A DNA stretch of 42,073 nt from Acidobacteriota bacterium (GCA_016201215.1 JACQDH010000252.1:1-42073), one strand, 5' to 3'; positions 32,765 to 41,586 are shown, counted from the stretch's first letter. Numbers and translations: made by a program. The notes: generated by a model not told the origin, from the sequence alone.

Positions 32765-35700
32765 TCAGACGCCGCCCGCCGCACCCGGGTTACCTCGCGC
32801 GGCCAGCACAATCTGTTCATACAGCGCCCGAGTCTGCCGGCGCGCATTTTCCACCGCGGCTTCGAGTCCCTCCGGCAGCGGCAGGTTCCAGCGCTCGAGC
32901 AGGCGCCTGACCCGCTGGGCCAGTGCTGGTTCGGGCAGCCGGCTGGCGGGCCGGCCGGTTGCCAGGCGCAACGCGTGGTCCAGGCACCGGTAGAGCAGCG
33001 CCGCCGGGCGCAGGATCTGCGCCTGCGCCGTGGTCAGCGCGCTCGCCGATTCCAGCGCGGCAATCTGCCGAAGAACATGGCTCCCCGGCCCCAGGCTGCG
33101 CGGCAGGCCGCGGGTGAGAAACAGAAAGGCAAGAATGTAGTCCACGTCGTAGAAGCCGCCGCTGGCTTTCTTGAATTCACCCTTGCGGCTCAGACTCTGG
33201 TAGGCCTCCGGGGTTTCCTTTTCGACCTGCGCCTCCTCCAGGAGCCGGCGCGTGTGGGCCAACTGCGCAGCCAGTCCCTCGGGTTTGGAGAAGCGTTCGG
33301 CCAACGTGGCCTGGACTTGGCGGACGGCTTCCGCGCCGAGCTCCAGATTGCCCGCGATGGGCCGCGCCTTGAGAAACGTGGCCGCCTCCCAGGCTTCCGC
33401 CTCGGCGCGGAAGTAGCCGCGCAGGTAACCGACCGACTGTACGATCTCACCTTCGCTTCCGCGCGGGCGCAACCGCGTGTCCACCGGAAACAGCAGGCCT
33501 TCGCGCGTGTGGCTGCCGGCCACCTGCACGCATCGTTCGGCCAGGCGCCGCCACGGTTCGCGGCTTTCGCCGGAGAGAAACTCGTCGGTGACGAACACGA
33601 GATCGGCGTCCGAGCCAATGTCCATCTCCCCGGTGCCCAGTCGCCCCAGGGCCAGAACGGCCAGCGGCCCCGCGGCCAGATCGGTTTCGCCCACCACCTC
33701 CCGCGCCGCGAGTTTGAGCGCGGCCCGCAGGGCCCCCTCGGCAAGCCGGGTAAAGATCTCGAAAGTTTCAAAGGGTTGCGTGGTGCCCAGCAGCGCCCGG
33801 ACGACCGTGGCAAGCACGCTGCGGCGATAACTCGCGCGCACCGCGGCCATGGCATCCTCTCCGGCAGCCTCCGCCGGCACGGCGGGCGCTGCGCGGAAGC
33901 CGGCCAGGCCCGGGTCGGCCACCACGGGCACTTCTTCGGGATTGCGCGAGAGCATTTCCACGGCCAGGTCACTCACGGAAAAAAGTTCGGCGGCGCGGGC
34001 CAGCCATTCGGCGTGCGCTTCCAGTTGCGCCATCACGCCCGGGTCGAGCAGGGCGGAGCTGAGGAACCGGAGCAGGCCGCGTCGCGCGTAAGCGTCCTCC
34101 GACGTCTCGCGCCGCTGCAGCGCCTGACCGAGCGCCCGGGCCACGGTAGGATATTCGAGCCGGAGCCGGGGTAGCAGCGCGCCCGTGCTCGCGTCGGCCT
34201 CGGCCGTCTCTTGTTCCGGCAGCGGCGCGGGCGTGCGTCGCGCCAGAATGCGCTCGTAGATTTCGCGAACCTCGGCGAAATGTTGTGCCAGGCGGTGTAG
34301 CAACTGCTCCGCGGGTGTGCGCCCCTCCGCCGCAGCGGATTCCACACCGCAGCGCCGCGCCAGGCGCTCGAGCGCATCCGGTGCTTCGGGCAGGGTGTGT
34401 CGCTGCAGGCCATCGCGAAGCTGCAAGCGGTGCTCCACCCTGCGCAGGAACTGATACGCGCTGCCCAGGCGGAAGAAATCCCGGCCGCTCAGGTGCCCCT
34501 TGTCGTGCAGCCGCTGGAGTGCCACCAGCGTCGATGCCGAGCGCAGCCACGGCTCGGCGCCGCCGTAGAGCCGTTGCACACACTGCGTCAGGAACTCGAT
34601 GTCGCGGATGCCGCCCGGCGAAAGCTTGACGTTCCACTCTGCCGCGTGGCCCGCCGGCCCGGCGCGGCGCTGGAGGTCGCGCGTGATCTCTTGCCGGGCG
34701 TTAAGCACGGCTTCCACGGCGGCCAGGTTGAATTCCCGGCGATAGACCAGCGGCTGCACCTCGCGCAGAAAGCGCCGGCCGGCCTCGAGGTCCCCGGCTG
34801 AGCAGCGCGCCTTGAGGAGCATCTGCAATTCCCATTCGCGGGCGCGGCTGCGGTAGTAGTCGAGCGCCGCGGGCAGGCTCGTGGCCAGGTCCCCTTCGGT
34901 GCCCTGCGGGCGCAGGCGCAGATCCACGCGGTAGACAGCGCCCTCGGGGGTGACTTCGGTGATCATCTTGAGCACGGCCTGCGCCACCCGCACGAAGTAT
35001 TCGGCGTTGCTCGTGGTTCCTTGTTTGCCGCCGGAGGTTTCCCCCTCGCGGCTATAGAGGAACATCAGGTCAATGTCCGAACTGTAGTTCAGTTCCTGGC
35101 CGCCCAGCTTGCCCAGCGAAAGGATCGACATCCGCGCGACGTGGCGCTTGCCGCCCGCGTCGGTGTATTGCGGCGTGCCCAAGGCGTTTTGCAACTTTTG
35201 TTCGCAGATGCGCAGGGCGCGCTCCAGCAGCACGTCGGCCAGTTGCGAAAGCTCGAGCGTGGTCTCGGCCAGCGTGGCCAGGCCCAGGACGTCTCGCAGC
35301 GTGATGCGCAGATACTCGCGGCGCTTGAACCGCGCCAGCGCCACGGCCGGCGACTGCTCAAACGCGACGGCCTCGAAGCGCGCAAACTCCTCGTTCAAAT
35401 CTTCGGGGGACTTCAGGCGGTCCAAGCTCTCGGCCGCCGCCGGGCCCTTCCGCGCGGGCCGGTGCAGCCAGGTGATCAGTTCGGGCTGCTGCACCAGGGT
35501 CTCGGACAGAAACCGGCTGTAGCTGAAAATCACCAGCAGGTGATGCAGTGCCGCCGGATGGCGCTTGAGATAAGCGGCCGTGCGCGCGGGCGACGTGGCC
35601 TCCACTGCCTCGGTGTCCGGCCGCAGGTAGCGCTCCAGAAAATTCAGCGCGCCGTCCGGATCGGGAAGCTGTGCCAGCAACGCAGGCAGTGCGGACCAGA

Positions 35701-35791
35701 GGTTCGCAGGAAGATGCTGTTCCAGCAGCGTCAGGTTCGACTCGGCGCGTGCCGGCTCGGCAAAGGCGATGCTGGAAAAGGCGGCGTCCAT
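32765..35791 (-). CDS. glnE: Glutamine synthetase adenylyltransferase/deadenylase
   Basis: A 1008-residue bifunctional enzyme that adds AMP to, and removes it from, a tyrosine in glutamine synthetase according to nitrogen status. Both nucleotidyltransferase halves are present with their acidic metal motifs: LGKLGGQELNYSSDIDLMFL in the N-terminal (deadenylating) half and LGRLGTGEMDIGSDADLVFV in the C-terminal (adenylylating) half. Helical domains follow each, including GGIRDIEFLTQCVQRLYGG and SGGFYDVDYILAFLFLTRGL. The length is slightly above E. coli GlnE (946). Its target gene glnA lies 2.3 kb upstream in the same direction. The island of small genes lies between them. AAGGGA stands before the ATG, but the -10 box is so close that the message may begin only about three bases before the start codon. 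Confidence 0.95.
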   Translation of the reverse strand: MDAAFSSIAFAEPARAESNLTLLEQHLPANLWSALPALLAQLPDPDGALNFLERYLRPDTEAVEATSPARTAAYLKRHPAALHHLLVIFSYSRFLSETLVQQPELITWLHRPARKGPAAAESLDRLKSPEDLNEEFARFEAVAFEQSPAVALARFKRREYLRITLRDVLGLATLAETTLELSQLADVLLERALRICEQKLQNALGTPQYTDAGGKRHVARMSILSLGKLGGQELNYSSDIDLMFLYSREGETSGGKQGTTSNAEYFVRVAQAVLKMITEVTPEGAVYRVDLRLRPQGTEGDLATSLPAALDYYRSRAREWELQMLLKARCSAGDLEAGRRFLREVQPLVYRREFNLAAVEAVLNARQEITRDLQRRAGPAGHAAEWNVKLSPGGIRDIEFLTQCVQRLYGGAEPWLRSASTLVALQRLHDKGHLSGRDFFRLGSAYQFLRRVEHRLQLRDGLQRHTLPEAPDALERLARRCGVESAAAEGRTPAEQLLHRLAQHFAEVREIYERILARRTPAPLPEQETAEADASTGALLPRLRLEYPTVARALGQALQRRETSEDAYARRGLLRFLSSALLDPGVMAQLEAHAEWLARAAELFSVSDLAVEMLSRNPEEVPVVADPGLAGFRAAPAVPAEAAGEDAMAAVRASYRRSVLATVVRALLGTTQPFETFEIFTRLAEGALRAALKLAAREVVGETDLAAGPLAVLALGRLGTGEMDIGSDADLVFVTDEFLSGESREPWRRLAERCVQVAGSHTREGLLFPVDTRLRPRGSEGEIVQSVGYLRGYFRAEAEAWEAATFLKARPIAGNLELGAEAVRQVQATLAERFSKPEGLAAQLAHTRRLLEEAQVEKETPEAYQSLSRKGEFKKASGGFYDVDYILAFLFLTRGLPRSLGPGSHVLRQIAALESASALTTAQAQILRPAALLYRCLDHALRLATGRPASRLPEPALAQRVRRLLERWNLPLPEGLEAAVENARRQTRALYEQIVLAARGNPGAAGGV

Positions 35792-35800
35792 GCATTCCCT

Positions 35801-35809
35801 TTTATATCA
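35801..35809 (-). promoter_or_regulatory. Extended -10 before glnE (near-leaderless)
   Basis: TGATATAAA on the minus strand, ending nine bases before the glnE ATG. Transcription would begin roughly three bases ahead of the start codon, so AAGGGA would not be in the message. Confidence 0.4.
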
Positions 35810-35892
35810 CAGCGATGAACGCAGGCACGGCCGCCGCGACGGTGGGAGGCGAAGACGCAACACAAAGAACGCGCAGCAGAAAAGATCACGCA

Positions 35893-36069
35893 ATGAAAAC
35901 GAGCAGCCATGCGCTGCGTAGCGCCGCTATCCTCGCGGCGGTTGTCGGCTGTGCCCCGAGGTCGTCTGGCATTCCGAGGGAAGCACGGACTTGTTCCGAT
36001 CCGAGATTGGCCAGAGGGAAATGCGGGGGCGAGCCCGCAGGCCCGCCCCTGCGAGAATGCAGTGACTAG
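35893..36069 (+). pseudogene. Possible lipoprotein gene fragment
   Basis: The frame from the ATG at 35893 begins MKTSSHALRSAAILAAVVGC, a good lipoprotein signal with the lipobox V-V-G-C, but after that it turns into Arg/Gly/Pro-rich sequence and ends after 58 codons. A shift of one base after about codon 21 would continue as CPEVVWHSEGSTDLFRSEIG, which reads more like protein, then stops. The last part covers a GC-rich hairpin. It may be a lipoprotein gene broken by a frameshift, or chance. No strong ribosome binding site. Confidence 0.25.
36023..36052. repeat. GC-rich hairpin (REP-like)
   Basis: GGGGCG (36026-36031) pairs with CGCCCC (36044-36049), an inner GCC with GGC around a four-base loop, and GCG with TGC outside. 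It lies just downstream of the second glnA 3' end on the minus strand and could mark the former transcript end. No T-run. Confidence 0.45.
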
Positions 36070-36089
36070 ATGTCGTAATAAAGCTGGAA
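36066..36089 (-). repeat. Second copy of the last codons of glnA
   Basis: The minus strand reads TTC CAG CTT TAT TAC GAC ATC TAG, i.e. FQLYYDI and stop, identical in protein to the end of glnA at 38067-38090. 21 of 24 bases match and all three differences are synonymous or stop-for-stop. Similarity ends directly upstream (GFL instead of PYE). It is the left border of the island of small genes, either a remnant of a second glnA or a displaced original 3' end. Confidence 0.65.
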
Positions 36090-36215
36090 TAGAAAACCGG
36101 ATTGACAGCGCGTAACTTACAGAAAACACTTACGCAGGATTCGATAAAACCGGTCAAACGGGCTGTCTTCCTGCCAAATTCCTGCGAAAAATCCAAGGGC
36201 CAGCGGCGCTTTTTA

Positions 36216-36488
36216 TCACGCCTGCCGAATCTCCGTTGCCTGCCCACCTGCGTTCAAATTTGCAAGCCAAGTAAACGCGCTACTCGGAATTTGCGCCGAG
36301 GAATCACACAACAGCACAACAGGTTTCGGGGTGGTTCCGATACCCGTAGTGTTCAAATGCATTACTCGCTCGTGTAGGTAGCTGTCCACGGCCTCGCCTT
36401 GTCGGTCACCGAAAGGGCGCACATCGAGCGTTATCGTCGTCGCGTCTGCTGTCCGCACTGCTGTAGCGTTGAATTCGTTCATGTCCAC
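36216..36488 (-). CDS. Small unrecognised protein, island gene 1
   Basis: A short protein of 88-90 residues (MNEFNATAVRTADATTITLD...), beginning either at the GTG at 36486-36488 or at the ATG two codons later. GGAGGT lies nine bases before the GTG, at the proper distance, so the GTG is preferred. The sequence has alternating hydrophobic strands (TTITLDVRPFGD, KPVVLLCDSS) and no signal peptide or membrane helix. LHERVMHLNT suggests a helix between them. I recognise no family. The promoter with TGGTAGAAT is about 25 bases upstream. It is the last of four small genes that all carry the same kind of promoter and is less GC-rich than the chromosome around it. Confidence 0.5.
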   Translation of the reverse strand: MDMNEFNATAVRTADATTITLDVRPFGDRQGEAVDSYLHERVMHLNTTGIGTTPKPVVLLCDSSAQIPSSAFTWLANLNAGGQATEIRQA

Positions 36489-36511
36489 GGCTGGGTACCT
36501 CCGTGCGGCGG

Positions 36512-36520
36512 ATTCTACCA
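36512..36520 (-). promoter_or_regulatory. Island promoter 1 (TGGTAGAAT)
   Basis: Extended -10 within GCGTGGTAGAATCCGCCGC. It lies 23 bases after the stop of island gene 2 and is followed by GGAGG and the island gene 1 start. There is no -35 at the normal distance. Confidence 0.6.
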
Positions 36521-36539
36521 CGCCCGGCCCCGCCTTTTT

Positions 36540-36902
36540 CTAACGGCTGCTTGCCGGTGGGTTCGTTGGGGCCGCTGATTGAGGCTTGCCGTCTACATAA
36601 TACTGTTGCGCGGGACAAGCGGGGTATCCGGGGTATCTCTTCACCGTGCATCTCTCTTTATTCAGATTGTCGAAGAAAAGTCCGTGTTGGATATCGTCGC
36701 TTGTAGGGTACTTCTGTTCTAATCGCCAACCGTTGAAATGGTCTCTATCCCACTGCGCCTGTGCTTGCGCCCGTGCTTTCCTTTGTGGGCCATTTACAAG
36801 AGCGTCGTAGCCGCTGTAGACCAGCACGCAGATTCCTAAGAACACCCACCAGATAATCATGACAGGGAGCGGAACGTTCGTCCGGTAGTAGTGCCTTGCC
36901 AT
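36540..36902 (-). CDS. Small single-span membrane protein, island gene 2
   Basis: A 120-residue protein with one N-terminal membrane helix (VPLPVMIIWWVFLGICVLVY, residues about 10-29) and a hydrophilic C-terminal domain. The positively charged residues before the helix (ARHYYR) suggest the N-terminus is inside and the rest outside, although the RKARAQAQAQWDRDH stretch right after is also charged, so the topology is unsure. Two cysteines (CTVKRYPGYPAC) near residue 90-100 could form a disulphide if it is outside. The last 15 residues are Pro/Ala/Ser-rich. No family recognised. The ATG at 36900-36902 follows CGGGGCCG. It has its own promoter (TGGTAGAAT) and is the third gene read in the island. 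Confidence 0.55.
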   Translation of the reverse strand: MARHYYRTNVPLPVMIIWWVFLGICVLVYSGYDALVNGPQRKARAQAQAQWDRDHFNGWRLEQKYPTSDDIQHGLFFDNLNKERCTVKRYPGYPACPAQQYYVDGKPQSAAPTNPPASSR

Positions 36903-36923
36903 ATTTCGGCCCCGTAGCGCGGG

Positions 36924-36932
36924 ATTCTACCA
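36924..36932 (-). promoter_or_regulatory. Island promoter 2 (TGGTAGAAT)
   Basis: Extended -10 within GCGTGGTAGAATCCCGCGC, 27 bases after the stop of island gene 3 and 21 bases before the ATG of island gene 2. No -35 visible; the upstream part is a GC run. Confidence 0.6.
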
Positions 36933-36956
36933 CGCACGGCCCCGGCGCGCCCGCAG

Positions 36957-37205
36957 CTACAGCACGCCCGCCAAGAAATCAACCATGCGCCCTTTCAGGG
37001 ATTCTTTTTGACGTTCGACTTCCTGTTGTAATCGCAGTTCCGGCAATGGCGGCGTTTCCCGCGCGACCAGCAACACCCATTCCTCCTTCAATCCACGAGC
37101 TGTTTCGATAGTCTCTGAATCAGCGGATGGCCTCTCGGCAATCTTCCCGCACAGTACAGCTAGTTCCGTCAAATCCCTACGTTCAAGTTCCTGTTTCGGC
37201 GGCAT
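36957..37205 (-). CDS. Small helical protein, island gene 3
   Basis: An 82-residue acidic-basic helical protein (MPPKQELERRDLTELAVLCG...). There is no signal or membrane segment; two long helices are likely (residues 5-50 and 56-80, the second with EVERQKESLKGRMVDFL). The ATG at 37203-37205 is chosen because AAGGGGAG lies just before it and the shared promoter lies just before that. A longer version beginning at 37277 would include the promoter in its coding part and is therefore unlikely. No family recognised. The helical charge pattern suggests self-association or protein binding, a guess. Confidence 0.55.
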   Translation of the reverse strand: MPPKQELERRDLTELAVLCGKIAERPSADSETIETARGLKEEWVLLVARETPPLPELRLQQEVERQKESLKGRMVDFLAGVL

Positions 37206-37224
37206 GGCTCCCCTTGTGGCGCGG

Positions 37225-37233
37225 ATTCTATCA
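37225..37233 (-). promoter_or_regulatory. Island promoter 3 (TGATAGAAT)
   Basis: Extended -10 within GCGTGATAGAATCCGCGCC, 19 bases before the ATG of island gene 3, with AAGGGGAG between. It is the only one of the four with A instead of G between TG and the hexamer. Confidence 0.6.
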
Positions 37234-37425
37234 CGCGCCCAGCGGCGGAACCGTGAAGTAGCAATGGCCGGGCGCATCCGGCACGGGACTGGCCTTCGGG
37301 CTGGCCCTGTTTCATTTTCCGGCCAGTGGCACTATAGCTCTAACCGGCATGTTGGCGTAGGCTTCAAGGCAGCGGGACGCGGTGGCGGTTGCACGCCAAC
37401 ACTCGGCGCGATTTGAACCGCCCCA

Positions 37426-37938
37426 TCACTGACTCTCTTCGGGCAGAATGAATGCTTCAATTTCGGCTCGCACATCCGTTCCAAAACGTCGGGTTGCAAT
37501 GACCGAATACCCCACGATCTCTGTTCGGCTTGTTGCCTCGTCTCCTACCGCGCTCACTTCTAAACCCAACACGGAATTCCCTGCAAGGCTCCGGGCATCA
37601 ACCACCATATCGGGAGCAGAATCTAACTTGGGCAAAACATTCGCCAGTCTGCAAACTGGCCAGCCGATAGTCCAGCAACCCGACCGACTGGTCACGAGCG
37701 CGGGCGGCGTGTGGAACAGCTTCATAGGCTCAAAATCTCCTGTCGGCCCCCCAGTCCATTTGGCATAGCTCCCACCGATCTTGATGTGGTACTGGCCCGA
37801 AGCATGGTAAGAACCGTGTGCTTCTGGCGTGCTTATGTCGGAATAGTTCACGTAGATATTTCCATCCTTGATGCACACGTCGAATGCTTTTACGAGGCCA
37901 GTCGCCACCTGAATCCCAACGACGCATTTCTTTTCCAT
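37426..37938 (-). CDS. Unrecognised 170-residue protein, island gene 4
   Basis: A 170-residue protein beginning MEKKCVVGIQVATGLVKAFD. It appears beta-rich, with strands such as GQYHIKIGGSYAKWTGGP, MVVDARSLAGNSVLGLEVSA and TEIVGYSVIATRRFG, and Gly/Tyr-rich turns. No signal peptide or membrane helix. Four cysteines are present but in no recognised pattern. I do not recognise the family. The -10 box ends seven bases before the ATG, and the only bases between are CCGCCGC, so the message should be leaderless. It is the first gene of the island read after the glnA terminator, whose T-run stands directly upstream of the promoter. Base composition is visibly lower in GC than glnA. Confidence 0.55.
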   Translation of the reverse strand: MEKKCVVGIQVATGLVKAFDVCIKDGNIYVNYSDISTPEAHGSYHASGQYHIKIGGSYAKWTGGPTGDFEPMKLFHTPPALVTSRSGCWTIGWPVCRLANVLPKLDSAPDMVVDARSLAGNSVLGLEVSAVGDEATSRTEIVGYSVIATRRFGTDVRAEIEAFILPEESQ

Positions 37939-37945
37939 GCGGCGG

Positions 37946-37954
37946 ATTCTACCA
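37946..37954 (-). promoter_or_regulatory. Island promoter 4 (TGGTAGAAT, leaderless)
   Basis: Extended -10 within CGTGGTAGAATCCGCCGCATG. The ATG of island gene 4 begins seven bases after the hexamer, so the transcript should start at or next to it. Confidence 0.6.
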
Positions 37955-37977
37955 CGGCGCGCCTACGGCAAAACAAA

Positions 37978-38005
37978 AGGGCCGGAACCTTTCGGCCCCG
38001 GCCCT
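37978..38005 (-). terminator. Intrinsic terminator of glnA
   Basis: On the minus strand AGGGCCGG pairs with CCGGCCCT, the stem continues with GCC and GGT around a GAAA loop, and it is followed by TTTGTTTTG. It is about 60 bases after the glnA stop. This is a standard rho-independent terminator. Confidence 0.85.
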
Positions 38006-38017
38006 ATACTAAAAGCA

Positions 38018-38049
38018 GATCCCTCGGTCGCGTTGCTCCCTCGGGATAA
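38018..38049. repeat. REP-like inverted repeat
   Basis: ATCCCTCGGTCG and CCCTCGGGAT form an imperfect inverted repeat around CGTTGCT. Sequences of the form 'gatccctcggtcgc...ctccctcgggat' are familiar to me as dispersed intergenic repeats in many bacterial genomes; only one copy is in this window. Confidence 0.4.
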
Positions 38050-38066
38050 CGATCCTAGTCGGATCG

Positions 38067-38069
<3 letters not shown>
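38047..38069. repeat. Perfect 9-bp inverted repeat overlapping the glnA stop codon
   Basis: TAACGATCC (38047-38055) and GGATCGTTA (38061-38069) are exact reverse complements around the five bases TAGTC. The right arm includes the glnA stop. It can fold as an mRNA hairpin; it also has the form of a recombinase core site (two arms around a short spacer), which fits the idea of an insertion at this place. Confidence 0.6.
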
Positions 38070-39476
<1,407 letters not shown>

Positions 39477-39580
39477 CCACTCTCCTTAGCGGGGTAGTCG
39501 GAGCATTTGCGGTGTAACCCGGGACAGTAGCGCAACTTGTCGCCAGCGTCAAGAATCGGCGTACCGCCCCGACCGACAAT

Positions 39581-39608
39581 TTGGCCTATCAGTACACTGC
39601 ACTATACT
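39581..39608 (+). promoter_or_regulatory. Promoter of the MFS gene
   Basis: TTGGCC (39581-39586) and TATACT (39603-39608) with a 16-base spacer, about 55 bases before the GTG start. The -10 is the same hexamer as that of sdhCAB. Confidence 0.5.
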
Positions 39609-39662
39609 GGGAAGAGCCTGCGGGCGGAACGCGCCGCACGACATCGCAAAAGAGGGAACATA

Positions 39663-40997
39663 GTGGATCCAGTTCAAACCACGCCGGAGACGGTCCGCAC
39701 CAGCAGCGGCGCGCAACCCCCTGCGGTCCTGCGCGCACTGCGCCACCGCAACTTCCAGCTCTTCCTTGGCGGCCAACTCATCTCTCTCATCGGCACCTGG
39801 ATGCAGATGGTGGCCCAATCCTGGCTGGTCTATCGGCTGACCGGCTCGGCCTTGCTATTGGGCACGGTGGGATTTGCCGGGCAGATCCCGGTGTTCCTGC
39901 TCGCCGCTGCGGGAGGCACCGTCGCCGACCGGCACAACCGGCACCGCGTCGTGATCGCTGCGCAGGCCTCGGCCATGCTCCTGGCGCTCGTGCTGGCCGG
40001 GCTGACGCTGGCCGGCCGCGTGCAGGTCTGGCAGATCGTGCTGCTCGCAGCGCTGCTCGGCGTGGTCAACGCCTTCGACATCCCCGCGCGACAGTCTTTC
40101 CTGGTGGAAATAGTCGGCAAGGAAGACCTGATGAACGCCATCGCGCTGAACTCCTCGATGTTCAACGGCGCGCGGGTGGTCGGGCCGGCCGTCGCCGGGC
40201 TGCTGGTCGCCAGCATCGGCGAAGGTTGGTGCTTCTTCGCCAACGGCATGAGCTATCTCGCTGTGATCGCGGGACTCCTGCTCATGAAGCTTGCGCCACA
40301 ACGCGTCGCCGACCGCAACGCCTCGCCGCTCGACCACATCGCTGAAGGCTTCGGCTTCGCCTGGCGCACCGAGCCCATCCGCGCACTCCTGTTGCTGATC
40401 GGGCTGGTGAGCATGGTGGGCATGCCCTATACCGTGCTGATGCCCATCTTCGCCGACCAGATCCTTCACGGTGGACCGCGCGGCCTGGGCCTGCTGATGG
40501 GTGCAACCGGTGTGGGCGCGCTCGCCGGCGCGCTGGTCTTGGCCGCGCGTGCGGGCTTGACCGGGCTGGGCCGCTGGGTGGTGCTTTCCTCCGCCGGCTT
40601 TGGCGCCAGCCTGATTCTGTTTTCCTTCTCGCGCTGGTTCTGGCTCTCGTTCGTGCTGCTGCTGCCGGCGGGTTTCGCCATGATGCTGGAGATGGCTGTC
40701 TCCAACACGCTGATCCAGGCTATGGTGCCCGACCATCTGCGCGGGCGCGTGATGGCGGTCTATTCCATGATGTTCATGGGCATGGCCCCGATGGGGGCGC
40801 TCGGCGCCGGCGTTGTGGCGCAAAAGCTGGGGGCTCCGTGGACGGTGGCCATCGGCGGCGCCGTGTGTCTGGTCGGCGCGGGGATTTTCGCGCGACGCCT
40901 GCCCGGCCTGCGCACTCAGGCCCAGCAACTCATCATCGCGCAGGGCATGGCCGGCGGCGAGCCCCCCGAAGAGATGAATGTCCGCAGCGTCACGTAG
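39663..40997 (+). CDS. MFS exporter of the EntS/DHA3 type
   Basis: A 444-residue major facilitator with about eleven to twelve membrane helices. Signs of the EntS-like (MFS_3) group are ALRHRNFQLFLGGQLISLIG and TWMQMVAQSWLVYRLTGSAL at the start, the cytoplasmic loop motif AAGGTVADRHNRHRVVIAAQ (the G-x-x-x-D-R-x-x-R type), NAFDIPARQSFLVEIVGKED and NGARVVGPAVAGLLV. These proteins export siderophores, drugs or metabolites with proton coupling; substrate unknown. The start is placed at the GTG at 39663 because AGAGGGAACATA stands before it. An upstream start at 39537 would lie ahead of the promoter. The gene diverges from glnA and stands alone. Confidence 0.88.
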   Translation: MDPVQTTPETVRTSSGAQPPAVLRALRHRNFQLFLGGQLISLIGTWMQMVAQSWLVYRLTGSALLLGTVGFAGQIPVFLLAAAGGTVADRHNRHRVVIAAQASAMLLALVLAGLTLAGRVQVWQIVLLAALLGVVNAFDIPARQSFLVEIVGKEDLMNAIALNSSMFNGARVVGPAVAGLLVASIGEGWCFFANGMSYLAVIAGLLLMKLAPQRVADRNASPLDHIAEGFGFAWRTEPIRALLLLIGLVSMVGMPYTVLMPIFADQILHGGPRGLGLLMGATGVGALAGALVLAARAGLTGLGRWVVLSSAGFGASLILFSFSRWFWLSFVLLLPAGFAMMLEMAVSNTLIQAMVPDHLRGRVMAVYSMMFMGMAPMGALGAGVVAQKLGAPWTVAIGGAVCLVGAGIFARRLPGLRTQAQQLIIAQGMAGGEPPEEMNVRSVT

Positions 40998-41180
40998 GTG
41001 CTCCCCGAAATGGCCACAGCCCCCTGCGGGCACACGCGCGGAGACAATGGTCGGCATTACCCGCGAAAATTCCTGGTTTCTCAACCCGCGGTCTGGTCTG
41101 AGACTCCTGCCAAAGGCCTGGGACGGGAATGGCGTCCCCGACGACCCACGGGCCCAAACATAGTGTCGCGGCCCCAGCGG

Positions 41181-41202
41181 GAGGGAGGGGTACCCCCCCT
41201 CC
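41181..41202. repeat. Palindrome centred on GGTACC
   Basis: GGAGGGG and CCCCTCC-type arms face each other across GGTACC, followed by the T-rich stretch TATCTTTCTTAC on the plus strand. It could fold as a hairpin but is far from any gene end on that strand (about 185 bases after the MFS stop). Confidence 0.45.
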
Positions 41203-41219
41203 TATCTTTCTTACGTATG

Positions 41220-41320
41220 TGCAGATTCTGAAGGACTTAAAGGCTAGAAATTGGATAAGTGCTGATTCTAAAGGGGTTGCGGACACGTTTTTCGTAGCTG
41301 CGAAATCTAAAGAGCTTATG
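41220..41320. repeat. Degenerate tandem repeat with ~40-base period
   Basis: Three units begin TGCAGATTCTGAAGGACTTA, TGCTGATTCTAAAGGGGTT and TGCGAAATCTAAAGAGCTTA at 41220, 41260 and 41299. The period is 40 then 39 bases. Only the first ~20 bases of each unit are conserved. Confidence 0.55.
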
Positions 41321-41499
41321 GGGCTGAGCGTAGGACTTGGCAGGGTCGAGCGCTGCTCAACGGGGGTGCACGCCGGAATCGTCTGCGAGAACATGGTGCG
41401 ATGATTCGTTTTAGGGCCGGACGCTTGAGGCCGAAGCCTGCACGCGGAAGCCTCGGCGGCTGAACGCTTCAAGATTGAAAGCTTCAGGCTAGAGCGAGT

Positions 41500-41586
41500 C
41501 CCGCAACCCCACCCGGGACGCAGAATGCGCGCCCTGCGTCCGTCCCACTGGGGGCCCCAGGGCCGCGCCCCGCAACCCCACTCGGG
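41500..41586. repeat. Two copies of CCCGCAACCCCACYCGGG
   Basis: The 18-base motif at 41500-41517 recurs at 41569-41586 with one difference. GGGCGCGC-type sequence lies between the copies. Confidence 0.55.

Noticed and set aside
36518-36933. Reading the repeated island block as coding (GTG GTA GAA TCC, i.e. MVES...) at the start of the small genes
   Set aside because: The block is in a different frame in island genes 2 and 4, and in all cases real starts with better signals lie downstream; it is a promoter, not a shared N-terminus.
37395-37425. A T-arm-like GGTTCAAATC sequence on the minus strand, suggesting a tRNA fragment at the island
   Set aside because: The flanking bases do not form the T stem, and no acceptor or anticodon arm can be built around it.
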